Positions 9,115 through 16,479 of a stretch of 44,356 bases of DNA are shown piece after piece; the stretch's first letter is position 1, and every line of letters begins with the position of its first letter. Origin of the DNA: Clostridium sp. CAG:452. Its GTDB lineage: Bacteria > Bacillota > Clostridia > TANB77 > CAG-508. A model generated the notes under the pieces. The model saw only the letters and a list, made by a program, of their open reading frames with translations. It was not told where the DNA came from and did no database searches. The DNA lies in assembly GCA_000434035.1 (NCBI GenBank), contig FR893524.1:146290-190645 (forward strand), in the 5' to 3' direction. Both the position numbers and the translations under genes were made by a program.

Positions 9115-9175
9115 ATTCAGGACAGTCCCCAAAATCCCCAGGTTTGGTGATTTTAAGGGACAGTCCCTAGAATTC
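9113..9175. repeat. GGGACAGTCCC-type inverted repeat after eno
   Basis: GAATTC...GGACAGTCCCC...AAAATCCCC is mirrored by GATTTTAAGGGACAGTCCC...GAATTC, giving imperfect arms of about 28 bases. It begins inside the eno stop codon region and may double as the eno transcription end. Confidence 0.7.
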
Positions 9176-9270
9176 CACCTCACACAAATTCAAATTTATC
9201 TAATTCTTGATTTATTCAAAAAAAGGTGTTATTATATTTATGCCAATAAAACAAATAGAAAGGATATATC

Positions 9271-9994
9271 ATGCTAGAACTAAAAGATATATGTTTTACA
9301 AGAGATAATAAAAAAATATTAGACAATGTGAGTTTAAAACTAGATTCTGATAAATTTATAGTAATAACAGGCCCAAATGGTTCTCGGAAAATCTACGCTT
9401 GCAAAGATTATAATGGGAATTGAAAAACAAGATAGTGGACAAGTTATACTAGATGGAAAAGATATTTCTAAAAAGAAAATAGATGAAAGAGCAAAATTAG
9501 GAATAGCCTTTGCTTTTCAACAACCAGTAAAATTTAAAGGAATTACTGTATACGATTTACTAAAATTATCTGCTAAAAAAGAAATCACAAGAAAAGAAGC
9601 TTGTGAAATATTATCAAAAGTAGGTTTGTGTGCAAAAGAATATGTAGATAGAGAAGTAAATGCATCTTTATCAGGTGGAGAATTAAAAAGAATAGAAATA
9701 GCAACTGTTGCAGTAAGAGATTCAAAACTTACAATATTTGATGAACCAGAAGCAGGTATAGACCTATGGAGTTTTAACAGTTTAATAAAAGTATTTGAAG
9801 AAATAAGAAAAGAAACAAAAGGAACAACATTAATTATTTCTCATCAAGAAAGAATACTAAATATCGCAGATGAAATTGTATTATTAAACAATGGACATAT
9901 AGAAAAAATAGGCAAAAAAGAAGAAGTTATGTCTTCTATCTTAAAAACAGAAAAAAGTGATTGTTGTAAGTTAGGAGGAGAAAGCAATGGATAA
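9271..9994 (+). CDS. sufC: SufC-type Fe-S assembly ATPase, +1 recoded at CGG
   Basis: SufC is a cytosolic ABC-type ATPase that powers Fe-S cluster assembly with SufB/D partners. Translation from ATG 9271 runs to an in-frame CGG at codon 39 (9385), after which the zero frame stops at 9421. Skipping the C gives a 240-aa protein of family length. The shift falls in the Walker A loop: GPNGS precedes it and, in the new frame, GKST follows, so the residue must be glycine. Also present are a Q-loop (FAFQQP), the signature LSGGE, Walker B LTIFDEPEAGID and the H-loop ISHQER. It overlaps the next gene by 8 bases. Alternatives are a pseudogene or an inserted-base error. Confidence 0.88.
9385..9388 (+). 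other. +1 recoding site CGGA in sufC
   Basis: In-frame CGG after TCT. Downstream frame starts GGA AAA TCT ACG (G-K-S-T). Confidence 0.8.
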
Positions 9995-10904
9995 TGTAGA
10001 TAAAGACTTACTAAAAGAAATCGCAGATATGAACGAAACTCCTAAAGGTGCATACAATATCAGAAAAAATGGACAAGGAATAGAAAGACAAGTAACTAAA
10101 AATGTAAATATAGTAACAAAAAAAGATAAACCAGGAATAGATATATTTGTTAAAGAAAATACAAAGTATGAATTTGTTCACATACCGGTAATTATTACAG
10201 AGAGTGGACTAACAGATGTTGTATATAACGATTTCTATATTGGAAAGAATGCAGATGTAGTAATAATTGCAGGATGTGGAATACACAACGACCATCACAA
10301 AGATTCACAACATGATGGAATTCATAGATTCTTTTTAGAAGAAGGAGCAAGAGTAAAATATATAGAAAAACATTATGGAGAAGGCTCTGGAAAAGGAAAA
10401 AGAATTTTAAATCCAGTAACAGAAGTAACATTAAAAGATGGAAGTTATATGGAAATGGAAACAGTTCAAATAAAAGGTGTAGACTCAACAATAAGAACAA
10501 CAAAAGGAATACTTGGAAAAGATACAAATTTAGTAATATCAGAAAAAATAATGACACATGGAAAACAAAGTGCAACAACATCATTTGAAGTTGAACTAAA
10601 TGGAGAAAATGCAAGTACACATGTTACATCAAGATCTGTAGCAGTTGATAAATCAGTACAAGAATTTAAATCGAATGTAAAGGGAAATTCAAAATGTTTT
10701 GGACATGTAGAATGTGATGCAATAATAAAAGATAGTGCAAAAGTAATAGCAATACCAGAAATTATAGCAAATAATGTAGAAGCAAACCTAATACACGAAG
10801 CAGCAATTGGAAAAATTGCAGGAGAACAACTAATAAAACTAATGACATTAGGATTAAATGAAAAAGAAGCAGAAGAACAAATAATACAAGGATTTTTAAA
10901 ATAG
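9987..10904 (+). CDS. SufB/SufD-family Fe-S scaffold (minimal SufBD-like)
   Basis: The 305-aa protein has the beta-helical SufBD core: VIIAGCGIHND with histidines close by, RFFLEEGARVKYIEKHYGEG, and the C-terminal SufBD block (SKCFGHVECDAIIKDSAK, PEIIANNVEANLIHEAAIGKI, LMTLGLNEKEAEEQII). It is shorter than classical SufB (~465 aa) and has no SufD partner here. It overlaps sufC by 8 bases with a GGAGGAG site inside sufC. A SufC plus single short SufBD pair, with no SufS, SufU or SufD, matches the minimal SufCB arrangement known from anaerobes. It is probably the scaffold partner of the upstream ATPase. Confidence 0.88.
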   Translation: MDNVDKDLLKEIADMNETPKGAYNIRKNGQGIERQVTKNVNIVTKKDKPGIDIFVKENTKYEFVHIPVIITESGLTDVVYNDFYIGKNADVVIIAGCGIHNDHHKDSQHDGIHRFFLEEGARVKYIEKHYGEGSGKGKRILNPVTEVTLKDGSYMEMETVQIKGVDSTIRTTKGILGKDTNLVISEKIMTHGKQSATTSFEVELNGENASTHVTSRSVAVDKSVQEFKSNVKGNSKCFGHVECDAIIKDSAKVIAIPEIIANNVEANLIHEAAIGKIAGEQLIKLMTLGLNEKEAEEQIIQGFLK

Positions 10905-10942
10905 AATACAAGGGGATGAATTTATCCCCTTACCTTAAATAT

Positions 10943-11015
10943 TGGGGTGTCGCCAAGCGGTAAGGCATCGGACTCTGACTCCGACATCTCGTAGGTTCGA
11001 ATCCTACCACCCCAG
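10943..11015 (+). tRNA. tRNA-Gln (anticodon CUG)
   Basis: The acceptor stem TGGGGTG pairs with CACCCCA, discriminator G. The D-arm is CGCCAAGCGGTAAGGC. The anticodon stem TCGGA/TCCGA flanks the loop CTCTGAC, giving anticodon CTG for CAG codons. The T-arm GTAGG-TTCGAAT-CCTAC is complete. CCA is not encoded (the next bases are CCC). It closely follows the sufB-like stop. Confidence 0.93.
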
Positions 11016-11121
11016 CCCTGGCATGCGGCGGTTCGAATCCTCCCACCCCAGCCAAAATAAAGACTAGTTATGGCGAAAGCTATAACTAGTCTTTATTTTG
11101 GCTTAGATAGGAGGATTCGAA
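11016..11121 (+). repeat. partial tRNA-Gln 3' end within a 43-nt-arm hairpin
   Basis: 11029-11053 repeats a T-loop and acceptor end like the upstream tRNA (GGTTCGAATCCTCC, ACCCCAGCC). 11032-11074 is complementary in exact register to 11079-11121 around a GAAA loop (11075-11078), with 38 of 43 positions matching plus a G-U pair. The tRNA-like sequence is therefore also present, inverted, in the right arm (GGAGGATTCGAA). It may be a transcription end, an old attachment-site scar, or a structured RNA. Confidence 0.75.
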
Positions 11122-11160
11122 AAGGACGTGCCCGAAACAATCTGTTCGAACTACAGATAC

Positions 11161-11190
11161 AAAAATCAATCAGTAAAATGGTTGATTTTT
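11161..11190 (+). terminator. stem-loop with T tract
   Basis: AAAAATCAA (11161-11169) pairs with TTGATTTTT (11182-11190), followed by TG and more T. The rest of the 11122-11344 gap holds a promoter and no gene. Confidence 0.6.
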
Positions 11191-11264
11191 TGTTTGCGAA
11201 AAAATCATCCTAAATTGTAAAATGAAAGATTTTTTGAAAAAATAATGACTAAATAAATATGTTA

Positions 11265-11273
11265 TGTTATAAT
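11265..11273 (+). promoter_or_regulatory. extended -10 promoter for the accessory genes
   Basis: TGTTATAAT is an extended -10 element (TGnTATAAT); a weak -35 (TGACTA, 11246) lies 16 bases upstream. The first gene of the cluster starts at 11345. Confidence 0.55.
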
Positions 11274-11344
11274 TAATAGTGTTTACAGTATTAAATATGA
11301 ATTTTGAGAAAAATAAATAATAATTATTCAAGGAGGTTTTAATT

Positions 11345-12082
11345 ATGGATGAAAATATTAAATTAGAAGATGAAGAATTATTATTTGTCGGTATTAACCC
11401 AGAACCAAGAATTAAAGTGTTAAATGATATGGGAATTTTTACAGTACAAGATTTTTTAGATGTTGATGAAACAGTCTTATCAGAATTAAAAAATAATGGT
11501 AATACTAAAAATCCTTTTATAGTTTATCAACAAATATTAAAATATAAATATCGTGAACAAAAAATGGACAGAGATATATATCTTGATAGAGAATATCGCA
11601 AAATTCCTAATGTTTATTCAGTTTTAACAAGTGCACCAAGTGATTCTAAGAAATCTGTTTTAGAAGATGAAAATATTTATTTTGCATTGAAAGATTTAGG
11701 CCTTTTTGATAGGGCTAAAGGGAGAGGCAGATACTTTGATAAACTTTATGATTACGACCAAATTTCAATGATGGATGCTATAAAGCTAATATCACAAGAA
11801 GTTCCTAAATATAAAAAATTATGTGATTTTTATATCGAATATTATGAAAAAGAAATTAAAAAAAGCACTGAATTAACTTCTGAAGATAAAACACCAGAAG
11901 AATTAGAAAATATGTCAGGGGAAGAATTACAACAAATAATTGCCAATAATGACCAAACAATTGAAGAAAATAATGTGGCTATAAAGAAAGCATTAGTACA
12001 AAGAATACTTGCTCAACAAAAAACTATATCTGAACAACAATCAGAAATAGATAAATTAAGTAGTCAAAAGAAAGAACTATAA
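11345..12082 (+). CDS. hypothetical protein with HhH-like N terminus and shared coiled-coil tail
   Basis: I do not recognise a named family for this 245-aa soluble protein. Residues ~15-50 (GINPEPRIKVLNDMGIFTV, then QDFLDVDETVLSEL) resemble the helix-hairpin-helix seen in the RNA polymerase alpha C-terminal domain. The middle is charged and tyrosine-rich. The last ~60 residues, from PEELENMSGEELQQIIANN to DKLSSQKKEL, are a predicted coiled coil that recurs in the next gene and, weakly, in the third. ATG 11345 follows AAGGAGG. It is the first gene of a small accessory cluster just downstream of the tRNA. Confidence 0.75.
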   Translation: MDENIKLEDEELLFVGINPEPRIKVLNDMGIFTVQDFLDVDETVLSELKNNGNTKNPFIVYQQILKYKYREQKMDRDIYLDREYRKIPNVYSVLTSAPSDSKKSVLEDENIYFALKDLGLFDRAKGRGRYFDKLYDYDQISMMDAIKLISQEVPKYKKLCDFYIEYYEKEIKKSTELTSEDKTPEELENMSGEELQQIIANNDQTIEENNVAIKKALVQRILAQQKTISEQQSEIDKLSSQKKEL

Positions 12083-12149
12083 AATAATATCATACAAATA
12101 AAATATTTTTACTAAAATAACAAAATTATTTAGTAGAGGAGGCAAAAAC

Positions 12150-13223
12150 TTGGAAGATAAAAGATTTAAAACTTTAGATGAATATGATGATGAACTTGAT
12201 AAAATTTATGAAGATGAAGGTACTTATATTGACATTTTAGATTTCCTTAGAGAAAAAAAACAAGAAGCAATAGAAACAGGAGACCAGATGTTGAGTGATC
12301 ATATTGAAACAATATACAAAGAGGCATATGAAAGAAGAAAGGAAATGCAAAGGATAGCAGAAGAGAGACACTACCAATATGATTCAAATGGTTTTAATTA
12401 TTATGGAATTCATAGAGACACTGGTACTGAGTACGATGAGCAGGGATATGATAGAAATGGTTTTGACGATTGTGGAAAACATAAAATTACGGGTGATTTC
12501 TATGATGAACAGGGATACAATAACAGAGGTTTTAATGAAGATGGCTGGGATAGAGATGGAATATATAAAGCAACAGGAACTATATATGATTTTAATGGAT
12601 ATAAGGTAGATGGGTACAATGAAGAAGGATATGATAGAGAAGGCTTTGACAAAGAAGGAATTCATAAAGATACAAAAACCATGTATAATGAAGATGGTTG
12701 GACTAAAAAAGGAATAAATAAAAACACGGGTACCAAATATAACGAACAGGGATATGATAAAGATGGATATGATGAACAAGGATTTAATGAGAAAGGATGG
12801 AACAGAGAAGGAATAAACAAAGCAACAGGTACTGAATATGATGAACATGGTTACGACAGATGGAGACGTGATTCTTGGGGATATACCATAAGTGGTTATG
12901 ATGAAGATGGATATAATAGAGATGGTTATAACAGCTGGGGTGAAAATCGTAATGGTGAATATAATGAGTATTACGATGAGAGACTTAAAAGTTCACCAAT
13001 TGATGAAACACCAAATAGAACTAAAGAACCAGAAGAATTAGAAACTATGTCAGAAGATGAATTACAACAACTAATTGCCAATAATGACCAAACAATTGAA
13101 GAAAATAATACAGCAATAAAAAAGAAAAAGGCATTAATAGAAAAGGTTCTTGCTCAACAAGAAACTATAGCTGAACAGGAAACAGAAATAAATAGATTAA
13201 ATATACAAAAGAAGGAGTTATAA
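12150..13223 (+). CDS. aromatic/glycine repeat protein with shared coiled-coil tail
   Basis: The 357-aa protein starts at TTG 12150 after GAGGAGG. Residues ~75-275 contain about twenty 5-residue half-repeats of the form (Y/F/W)-(D/N)-x-x-G, arranged as longer units such as YDEQGYDRNGFDDCGKH and YDKDGYDEQGFNEKGWNREG. Conserved K-x-T-G-T-x-Y linkers (for example IYKATGTIYD) recur every ~30 residues. The composition is strongly hydrophilic with regular aromatics, compatible with a solenoid or beta-roll binding surface. The last ~65 residues are the coiled-coil module of the preceding gene. There is no signal peptide. The function is unknown. Internal codon degeneracy between repeats suggests the array is not very recent. 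Confidence 0.78.
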   Translation: MEDKRFKTLDEYDDELDKIYEDEGTYIDILDFLREKKQEAIETGDQMLSDHIETIYKEAYERRKEMQRIAEERHYQYDSNGFNYYGIHRDTGTEYDEQGYDRNGFDDCGKHKITGDFYDEQGYNNRGFNEDGWDRDGIYKATGTIYDFNGYKVDGYNEEGYDREGFDKEGIHKDTKTMYNEDGWTKKGINKNTGTKYNEQGYDKDGYDEQGFNEKGWNREGINKATGTEYDEHGYDRWRRDSWGYTISGYDEDGYNRDGYNSWGENRNGEYNEYYDERLKSSPIDETPNRTKEPEELETMSEDELQQLIANNDQTIEENNTAIKKKKALIEKVLAQQETIAEQETEINRLNIQKKEL

Positions 13224-13225
13224 AA

Positions 13226-13585
13226 ATGAATAATAACGGATTAATAGAATATAAAGAAAGTTTTATAACGAAAATAAGAAAATTCTTTAAAAGAATATTT
13301 GGTAAAAAAGATAATCAAGATAGTAGCATACAAGAGCAAATTAATGTAAATATTAGTGAATCTGTTAACGAAGAAAAGAAAGATAGCTTTAAAACTGAAT
13401 TAATTGTGGATGATAAAAACATAAATAATATAATAGAAAAAAAGAATTTCTTACAAGAAATAGAAGGTAATGAAGAAAAGCTAAATATGCTATCAATAGA
13501 TAGATTGCAAAAATTAGAAAAGTATTATGATAATATTATTGCTGAAAATGATAAAAAAATAAAAAAACTAAAAGCTAGTGCATAA
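13226..13585 (+). CDS. hypothetical protein with diverged coiled-coil tail
   Basis: The 119-aa protein starts 3 bases after the preceding stop, with GAAGGAG inside the previous gene, so the two are probably translated together. The N terminus has a basic patch (ITKIRKFFKRIFGKK) that could bind nucleic acid or membrane. The end (LNMLSIDRLQKLEKYYDNI, then IAENDKKIKKL) looks like a shortened, diverged version of the module in the two upstream proteins. No other domain is visible. Confidence 0.65.
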   Translation: MNNNGLIEYKESFITKIRKFFKRIFGKKDNQDSSIQEQINVNISESVNEEKKDSFKTELIVDDKNINNIIEKKNFLQEIEGNEEKLNMLSIDRLQKLEKYYDNIIAENDKKIKKLKASA

Positions 13586-13598
13586 TGCTTAATAAATC

Positions 13599-13626
13599 AA
13601 AAACTCTAGACTTATTCTAGAGTTTT
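13599..13626 (+). terminator. stem-loop between accessory genes
   Basis: AAAACTCTAGA and TCTAGAGTTTT form a perfect 11-bp stem around CTTAT. It lies 14 bases past the previous stop and before the AAAGGAG of the next gene. Confidence 0.65.
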
Positions 13627-13645
13627 ATTAAAAGGAGTAAAAAAT

Positions 13646-13913
13646 ATGGATTTAAGAGAATTGGAACAAGAAATAAATACCATCAAGCAAAGAAACAAAA
13701 GGGTAGAACTAGATAAAAAATGGGAAACAAGTGGAACAAGAAAAATTTGTATATGTATATTAACTTATATTGTAGTTGTTATATACTCATATATAGTAAA
13801 AAATTATGATAATATTTTTTTGAGTTCTTTAGTTCCTGTAATACGGATTTACATTATCTACTTTATCATTAAAATACATAAGGAAAATTTGGGAAAGAAA
13901 TATTAATAAATAG
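13646..13913 (+). CDS. small membrane protein, +1 recoded at CGG
   Basis: ATG 13646 follows AAAAGGAG. The first ~35 residues are a charged helix (LRELEQEINTIKQRNKRVEL), followed by a membrane segment (ICICILTYIVVVIYSYIV). An in-frame CGG at codon 67 (13844) can be read straight through to a stop at 13904-13906. The +1 frame instead gives LVPVIGFTLSTLSLKYIRK and ends at TAG 13911-13913 (88 aa). The +1 version matches my memory of a small membrane family with a PxxGFxLSTLSL stretch after a coiled N terminus, whereas the zero frame does not. The frame choice is therefore an inference from family resemblance. Confidence 0.7.
13844..13847 (+). other. probable +1 recoding site CGGA in the small membrane protein
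   Basis: In-frame CGG after ATA; the zero frame stays open for another 20 codons, so only homology supports the shift here. Confidence 0.6.
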
Positions 13914-14358
13914 TATTGTAAAATCATATTATTTATGATAGATTATATTTAAATAAAACAGACTGATATTTATATAAATAATAATAAGCTCCAAAAGTTG
14001 TAAATAACTTAAACAACGGAGCCAAAATAAAAAAATTACTAATGTAAAATATTGACAATAAATGCCTGCGAAAATATTGCTTTTATTTTTATGTTATGAT
14101 AATATTTGTGTGTAGTTTATTAACTAAAGAAAAAAGAGGAATGTTAGATTATTCAGATTTTCTAAAGGATCTTGAAGAAAGAAATAAACAATAAAAAATA
14201 TGTTAAAATAAATGTTGATATGTGACAATAAGCGTAAATTCAGGTGAGAATTTGCGCTTATTTTTTTATTATGACTAGTTGAATTTTAAGAAATTTAATG
14301 ATAAACTACTTAATAAAGAGCGAAAGCTCAAATTATTTATTACAGGAGGATAATAGGC
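13914..14358. other. gene-poor gap in the accessory region
   Basis: I see no supported gene. It contains a hairpin (GCTCC 13988-13992 with GGAGC 14018-14022, plus inner GTTGT/ACAAC), a 33-codon reading frame at 14096-14194 (ATG start, SDFLKDLEERNKQ end) without a good ribosome binding site, which may be a gene remnant, and the terminator listed next. Confidence 0.5.
14227..14270 (+). terminator. rho-independent terminator
   Basis: AATAAGCGTAAATTC (14227-14241) pairs with GAATTTGCGCTTATT (14248-14262), one G-T pair, followed by a run of T. Confidence 0.8.
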
Positions 14359-14523
14359 ATGAAAGTAACTTTGGAAGATGGTCGGGAAATATTAACCATA
14401 AGAGCTGATGAGGAGGAAAAAAACCTCACAAAGGAAGAAGCTTTAGAAATAGTTAAAAAATATATTTCCAATCGAGAAAAAGAAAGAAAAGCTAAAAAAG
14501 CTTTAGAAAATGTGTTAAATTAA
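14359..14523 (+). CDS. small acidic/basic hypothetical protein, 54 aa
   Basis: ATG 14359 lies 9 bases after AGGAGG. The product begins MKVTLEDGREILTIRADEEE and ends in a lysine-rich helix (EKERKAKKALENVLN). A strong terminator follows. I do not recognise it. Codon 9 is CGG (14383). Here a +1 shift would hit TAA two codons later, so if the gene is real, CGG must be read without a shift. This makes it an exception to the pattern in the rest of the window, or a decayed gene. Confidence 0.55.
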   Translation: MKVTLEDGREILTIRADEEEKNLTKEEALEIVKKYISNREKERKAKKALENVLN

Positions 14524-14542
14524 TTGACAAAATCCAAAGCTA

Positions 14543-14584
14543 AAAAACAAGGAAAGCACTTGAATAAGTGCTTTCCTTGTTTTT
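14543..14584 (+). terminator. strong rho-independent terminator
   Basis: AAAAACAAGGAAAGCACTT pairs with AAGTGCTTTCCTTGTTTTT (19-bp arms) around GAAT. Confidence 0.92.
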
Positions 14585-14617
14585 GTTGAATAGGAATAAA
14601 TATTTAATACTTTTTTA

Positions 14618-14645
14618 TTGCTTTTTAAATTTAATGTGATAAAAT
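14618..14645 (+). promoter_or_regulatory. promoter for the AbrB-like/ABC operon
   Basis: TTGCTT (14618-14623) and TAAAAT (14640-14645) with a 16-base spacer and TGTG before the -10. The regulator gene starts at 14687. Confidence 0.5.
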
Positions 14646-14686
14646 AAGTATGAAAAGTATAACAAATCATACAAGGAGGGTTTTTT

Positions 14687-14890
14687 ATGAATAAAGATAA
14701 ATATGTTGGAATTAGCAAAGTGGGAGAAAAAGGACAGATAGTTATTCCAAAAGAAGCAAGAGATATGTTTGATATAAAACCAGGAGATTCGGTAGTGGTT
14801 TTATGTGATAAGAAAAAAGGAATGGCAATAGTTAAAGCTAATGTGTTAGAAGAAAGTATTGATAAATTTATTCCGAAAGGAGACAAATAA
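14687..14890 (+). CDS. AbrB/SpoVT-type (MazE-like) DNA-binding protein
   Basis: The 67-aa protein carries one swapped-hairpin AbrB domain: GISKVGEKGQIVIPKEARD at residues 6-24, then FDIKPGDSVVVLCDKKKGMA. Such proteins act as dimers on promoter DNA. ATG 14687 follows AAGGAGGG. The stop is one base before the ABC ATPase start, so it is probably the local regulator of the exporter operon. A free-standing antitoxin role is less likely because no toxin gene is adjacent. Confidence 0.9.
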   Translation: MNKDKYVGISKVGEKGQIVIPKEARDMFDIKPGDSVVVLCDKKKGMAIVKANVLEESIDKFIPKGDK

Positions 14891-14891
14891 T

Positions 14892-15613
14892 ATGAATGCA
14901 ATTGAAATAAAAAAATTAACAAAAAAATTTAAAGACAAAGTTGCAGTAGATAATATTAACTTGGAAGTAAAAGAGGGAGAACTGTTTGCTTTATTAGGAA
15001 CTAATGGCGCTGGAAAAACTACAACAATAAAAATGATGTCAACATTAATAATGCCAACAGATGGAGAAATAAAGGTATTAGGATATGATACAAAAAAAGA
15101 CTATATGAAAATTAGAGAAAAATTAAATGTTTCACCACAAGAAACAGCAATTGCTCCTAATTTATCAGTTAAAGAAAACTTAGAATTTATGGCAGGAGTA
15201 TATAAAATTAAAGACAAAGATATAAAAATAAATGAACTAATAAAAATGTTTAAATTAGAGAAGTATTAAAGCAAAAAGCAAAAACATTATCAGGAGGATG
15301 GCAAAGAAAAGTTTCAATAGCAATAGCACTAATAAACAATCCACAAATATTATTTTTAGATGAACCTACTTTAGGACTAGATGTTATTGCAAGAAAAGAA
15401 TTATGGAAAATAATAGAAAGTTTAAAAGGAAAAGTTACTATAATACTAACAACACACTATATGGAAGAAGCAGAAAGCTTATCAGATAGAATTGCAATAA
15501 TGAATAAAGGAAATATAGTTCAAATAGGAACAGCAAAAGAACTTATAGAAAAAACAGGAGCAAAAAACTTTGAAGATGCTTTTGTAAAAATTGCTACTGG
15601 AGGTGAATTGTAA
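14892..15613 (+). pseudogene. ABC exporter ATPase, frameshifted (not at CGG)
   Basis: ATG 14892 opens a CcmA/drug-exporter ATPase: Walker A LGTNGAGKTTT, Q-loop region SPQETAIAPNLSV. The frame stops at 15267-15269 after FKLEKY. The rest continues in the -1 frame from about 15257 (EVLKQKAKTLSGGWQRK) with signature LSGGW, Walker B LFLDEPTLGLD and H-loop TTHYMEEA, ending at 15611-15613, overlapping the permease start. The shift is equivalent to one missing base near 15258-15262 (for example in GAGAAG). No CGG is involved, so it differs from the recoded genes. It is a pseudogene, a sequencing deletion or a -1 event; without the join the exporter would not work. Confidence 0.85.
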
Positions 15614-16332
15614 TGAGAACATTGAATTTTGCCAAGAGAAATTTTAAAGAAATTATAAGAGATCCATTAAGCATTATTTTTGCAATAGTTTTGCCATTAT
15701 TTTTACTATTTATATTTCAACAATTTAAAATACCAAATGATGCATATAAACTAGAAAACTTCACACCAGGAATTATGATATTTAGTTTTTCATTTATTAC
15801 ACTTTTTACAGCTATGCTAATTTCAAAAGATAGAACAACATCACTGCTTACACGATTAGGAATAAGGCCGATGAAGCCAATAGAATATATATTAGGGTAT
15901 ATGATTTCATTTATACCGATCATTTTATTACAAGATATATTATTATTTATAATAGCAATATTTTTAGGATTACAATTTAGCATAAATATTATCTGGACAG
16001 TTTTAGCATCAATTATAATAGCAGTACTATTTATTGCAATGGGAATACTAATAGGAAGTTTAGTTTCAGATAAAGCAGCATCAGGAGTTTCAAGCATAAT
16101 AATTCAATTAGTATGCTTTACAAGTGGTATGTATTTTCCAAAAGAAATGTTAGGAGATACATATGCAAAAATCTGTGAGTTTTTACCATTTGACTCTGCA
16201 TTAACAATTACAAAAGGAATTTTAAATAATAATATAGAAACAATAACAACACAAAATATAATTGTATTTTGTATATATACAATTATAATACTAGCATTAG
16301 CAACAAGAATGTTTAGAAAAAATGAAAAGTGA
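15613..16332 (+). CDS. ABC-2 type transporter permease
   Basis: The 239-aa integral membrane protein has six hydrophobic segments (for example IIFAIVLPLFLLFIF, FSFSFITLFTAMLI, ILLFIIAIFLGL, and a C-terminal IIVFCIYTIIILALA) and the ABC-2 pattern GSLVSDKAASGVSSII...LVCFTSGMYFP. Its start overlaps the ATPase stop (TAATG). It should form the membrane half of a drug- or lipid-type exporter with the upstream ATPase. The substrate is unknown. The reading frame is intact even though the ATPase is broken. Confidence 0.9.
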   Translation: MRTLNFAKRNFKEIIRDPLSIIFAIVLPLFLLFIFQQFKIPNDAYKLENFTPGIMIFSFSFITLFTAMLISKDRTTSLLTRLGIRPMKPIEYILGYMISFIPIILLQDILLFIIAIFLGLQFSINIIWTVLASIIIAVLFIAMGILIGSLVSDKAASGVSSIIIQLVCFTSGMYFPKEMLGDTYAKICEFLPFDSALTITKGILNNNIETITTQNIIVFCIYTIIILALATRMFRKNEK

Positions 16333-16380
16333 CAATAAATAGTATTGACATGAAGAAGAATGACATATAAAAAAATAGAT

Positions 16381-16447
16381 GTAGGGGCAGGCCCTGTGTC
16401 TGCAAAAAAAGCTGTATGAGTCGCCGTCCTAGACGACTCGCACTGCG
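16381..16447. repeat. GTAGGGGC-type GC-rich repeat
   Basis: Starts GTAGGGGCAGGCCCTG and contains GAGTCGCCGTC..GACGACTCGC, a palindromic GC-rich insert in AT-rich spacer. Related to 44272-44356 and 3459-3481. Confidence 0.65.
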
Positions 16448-16479
16448 AATAAATTAATAAAACAAAAGGAGAAACACAA

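Noticed and set aside
11032..11121. CRISPR-like or riboswitch structure
   Set aside because: Only one inverted repeat pair is present, no repeat-spacer pattern, and the arms contain tRNA sequence.
12384..12848. Long antisense frame under the aromatic-glycine repeat gene
   Set aside because: Ile/Phe/Ser-rich shadow of the repeat codons on the other strand, without start signals.
14096..14194. 32-aa reading frame ending SDFLKDLEERNKQ
   Set aside because: No clear ribosome binding site and no recognisable domain; kept only as a possible remnant in the gap entry.
15250..15272. Programmed -1 frameshift in the ABC ATPase
   Set aside because: No slippery heptamer is present at the junction and no CGG; a single missing base or decay is simpler, so I call it a pseudogene rather than a recoding site.
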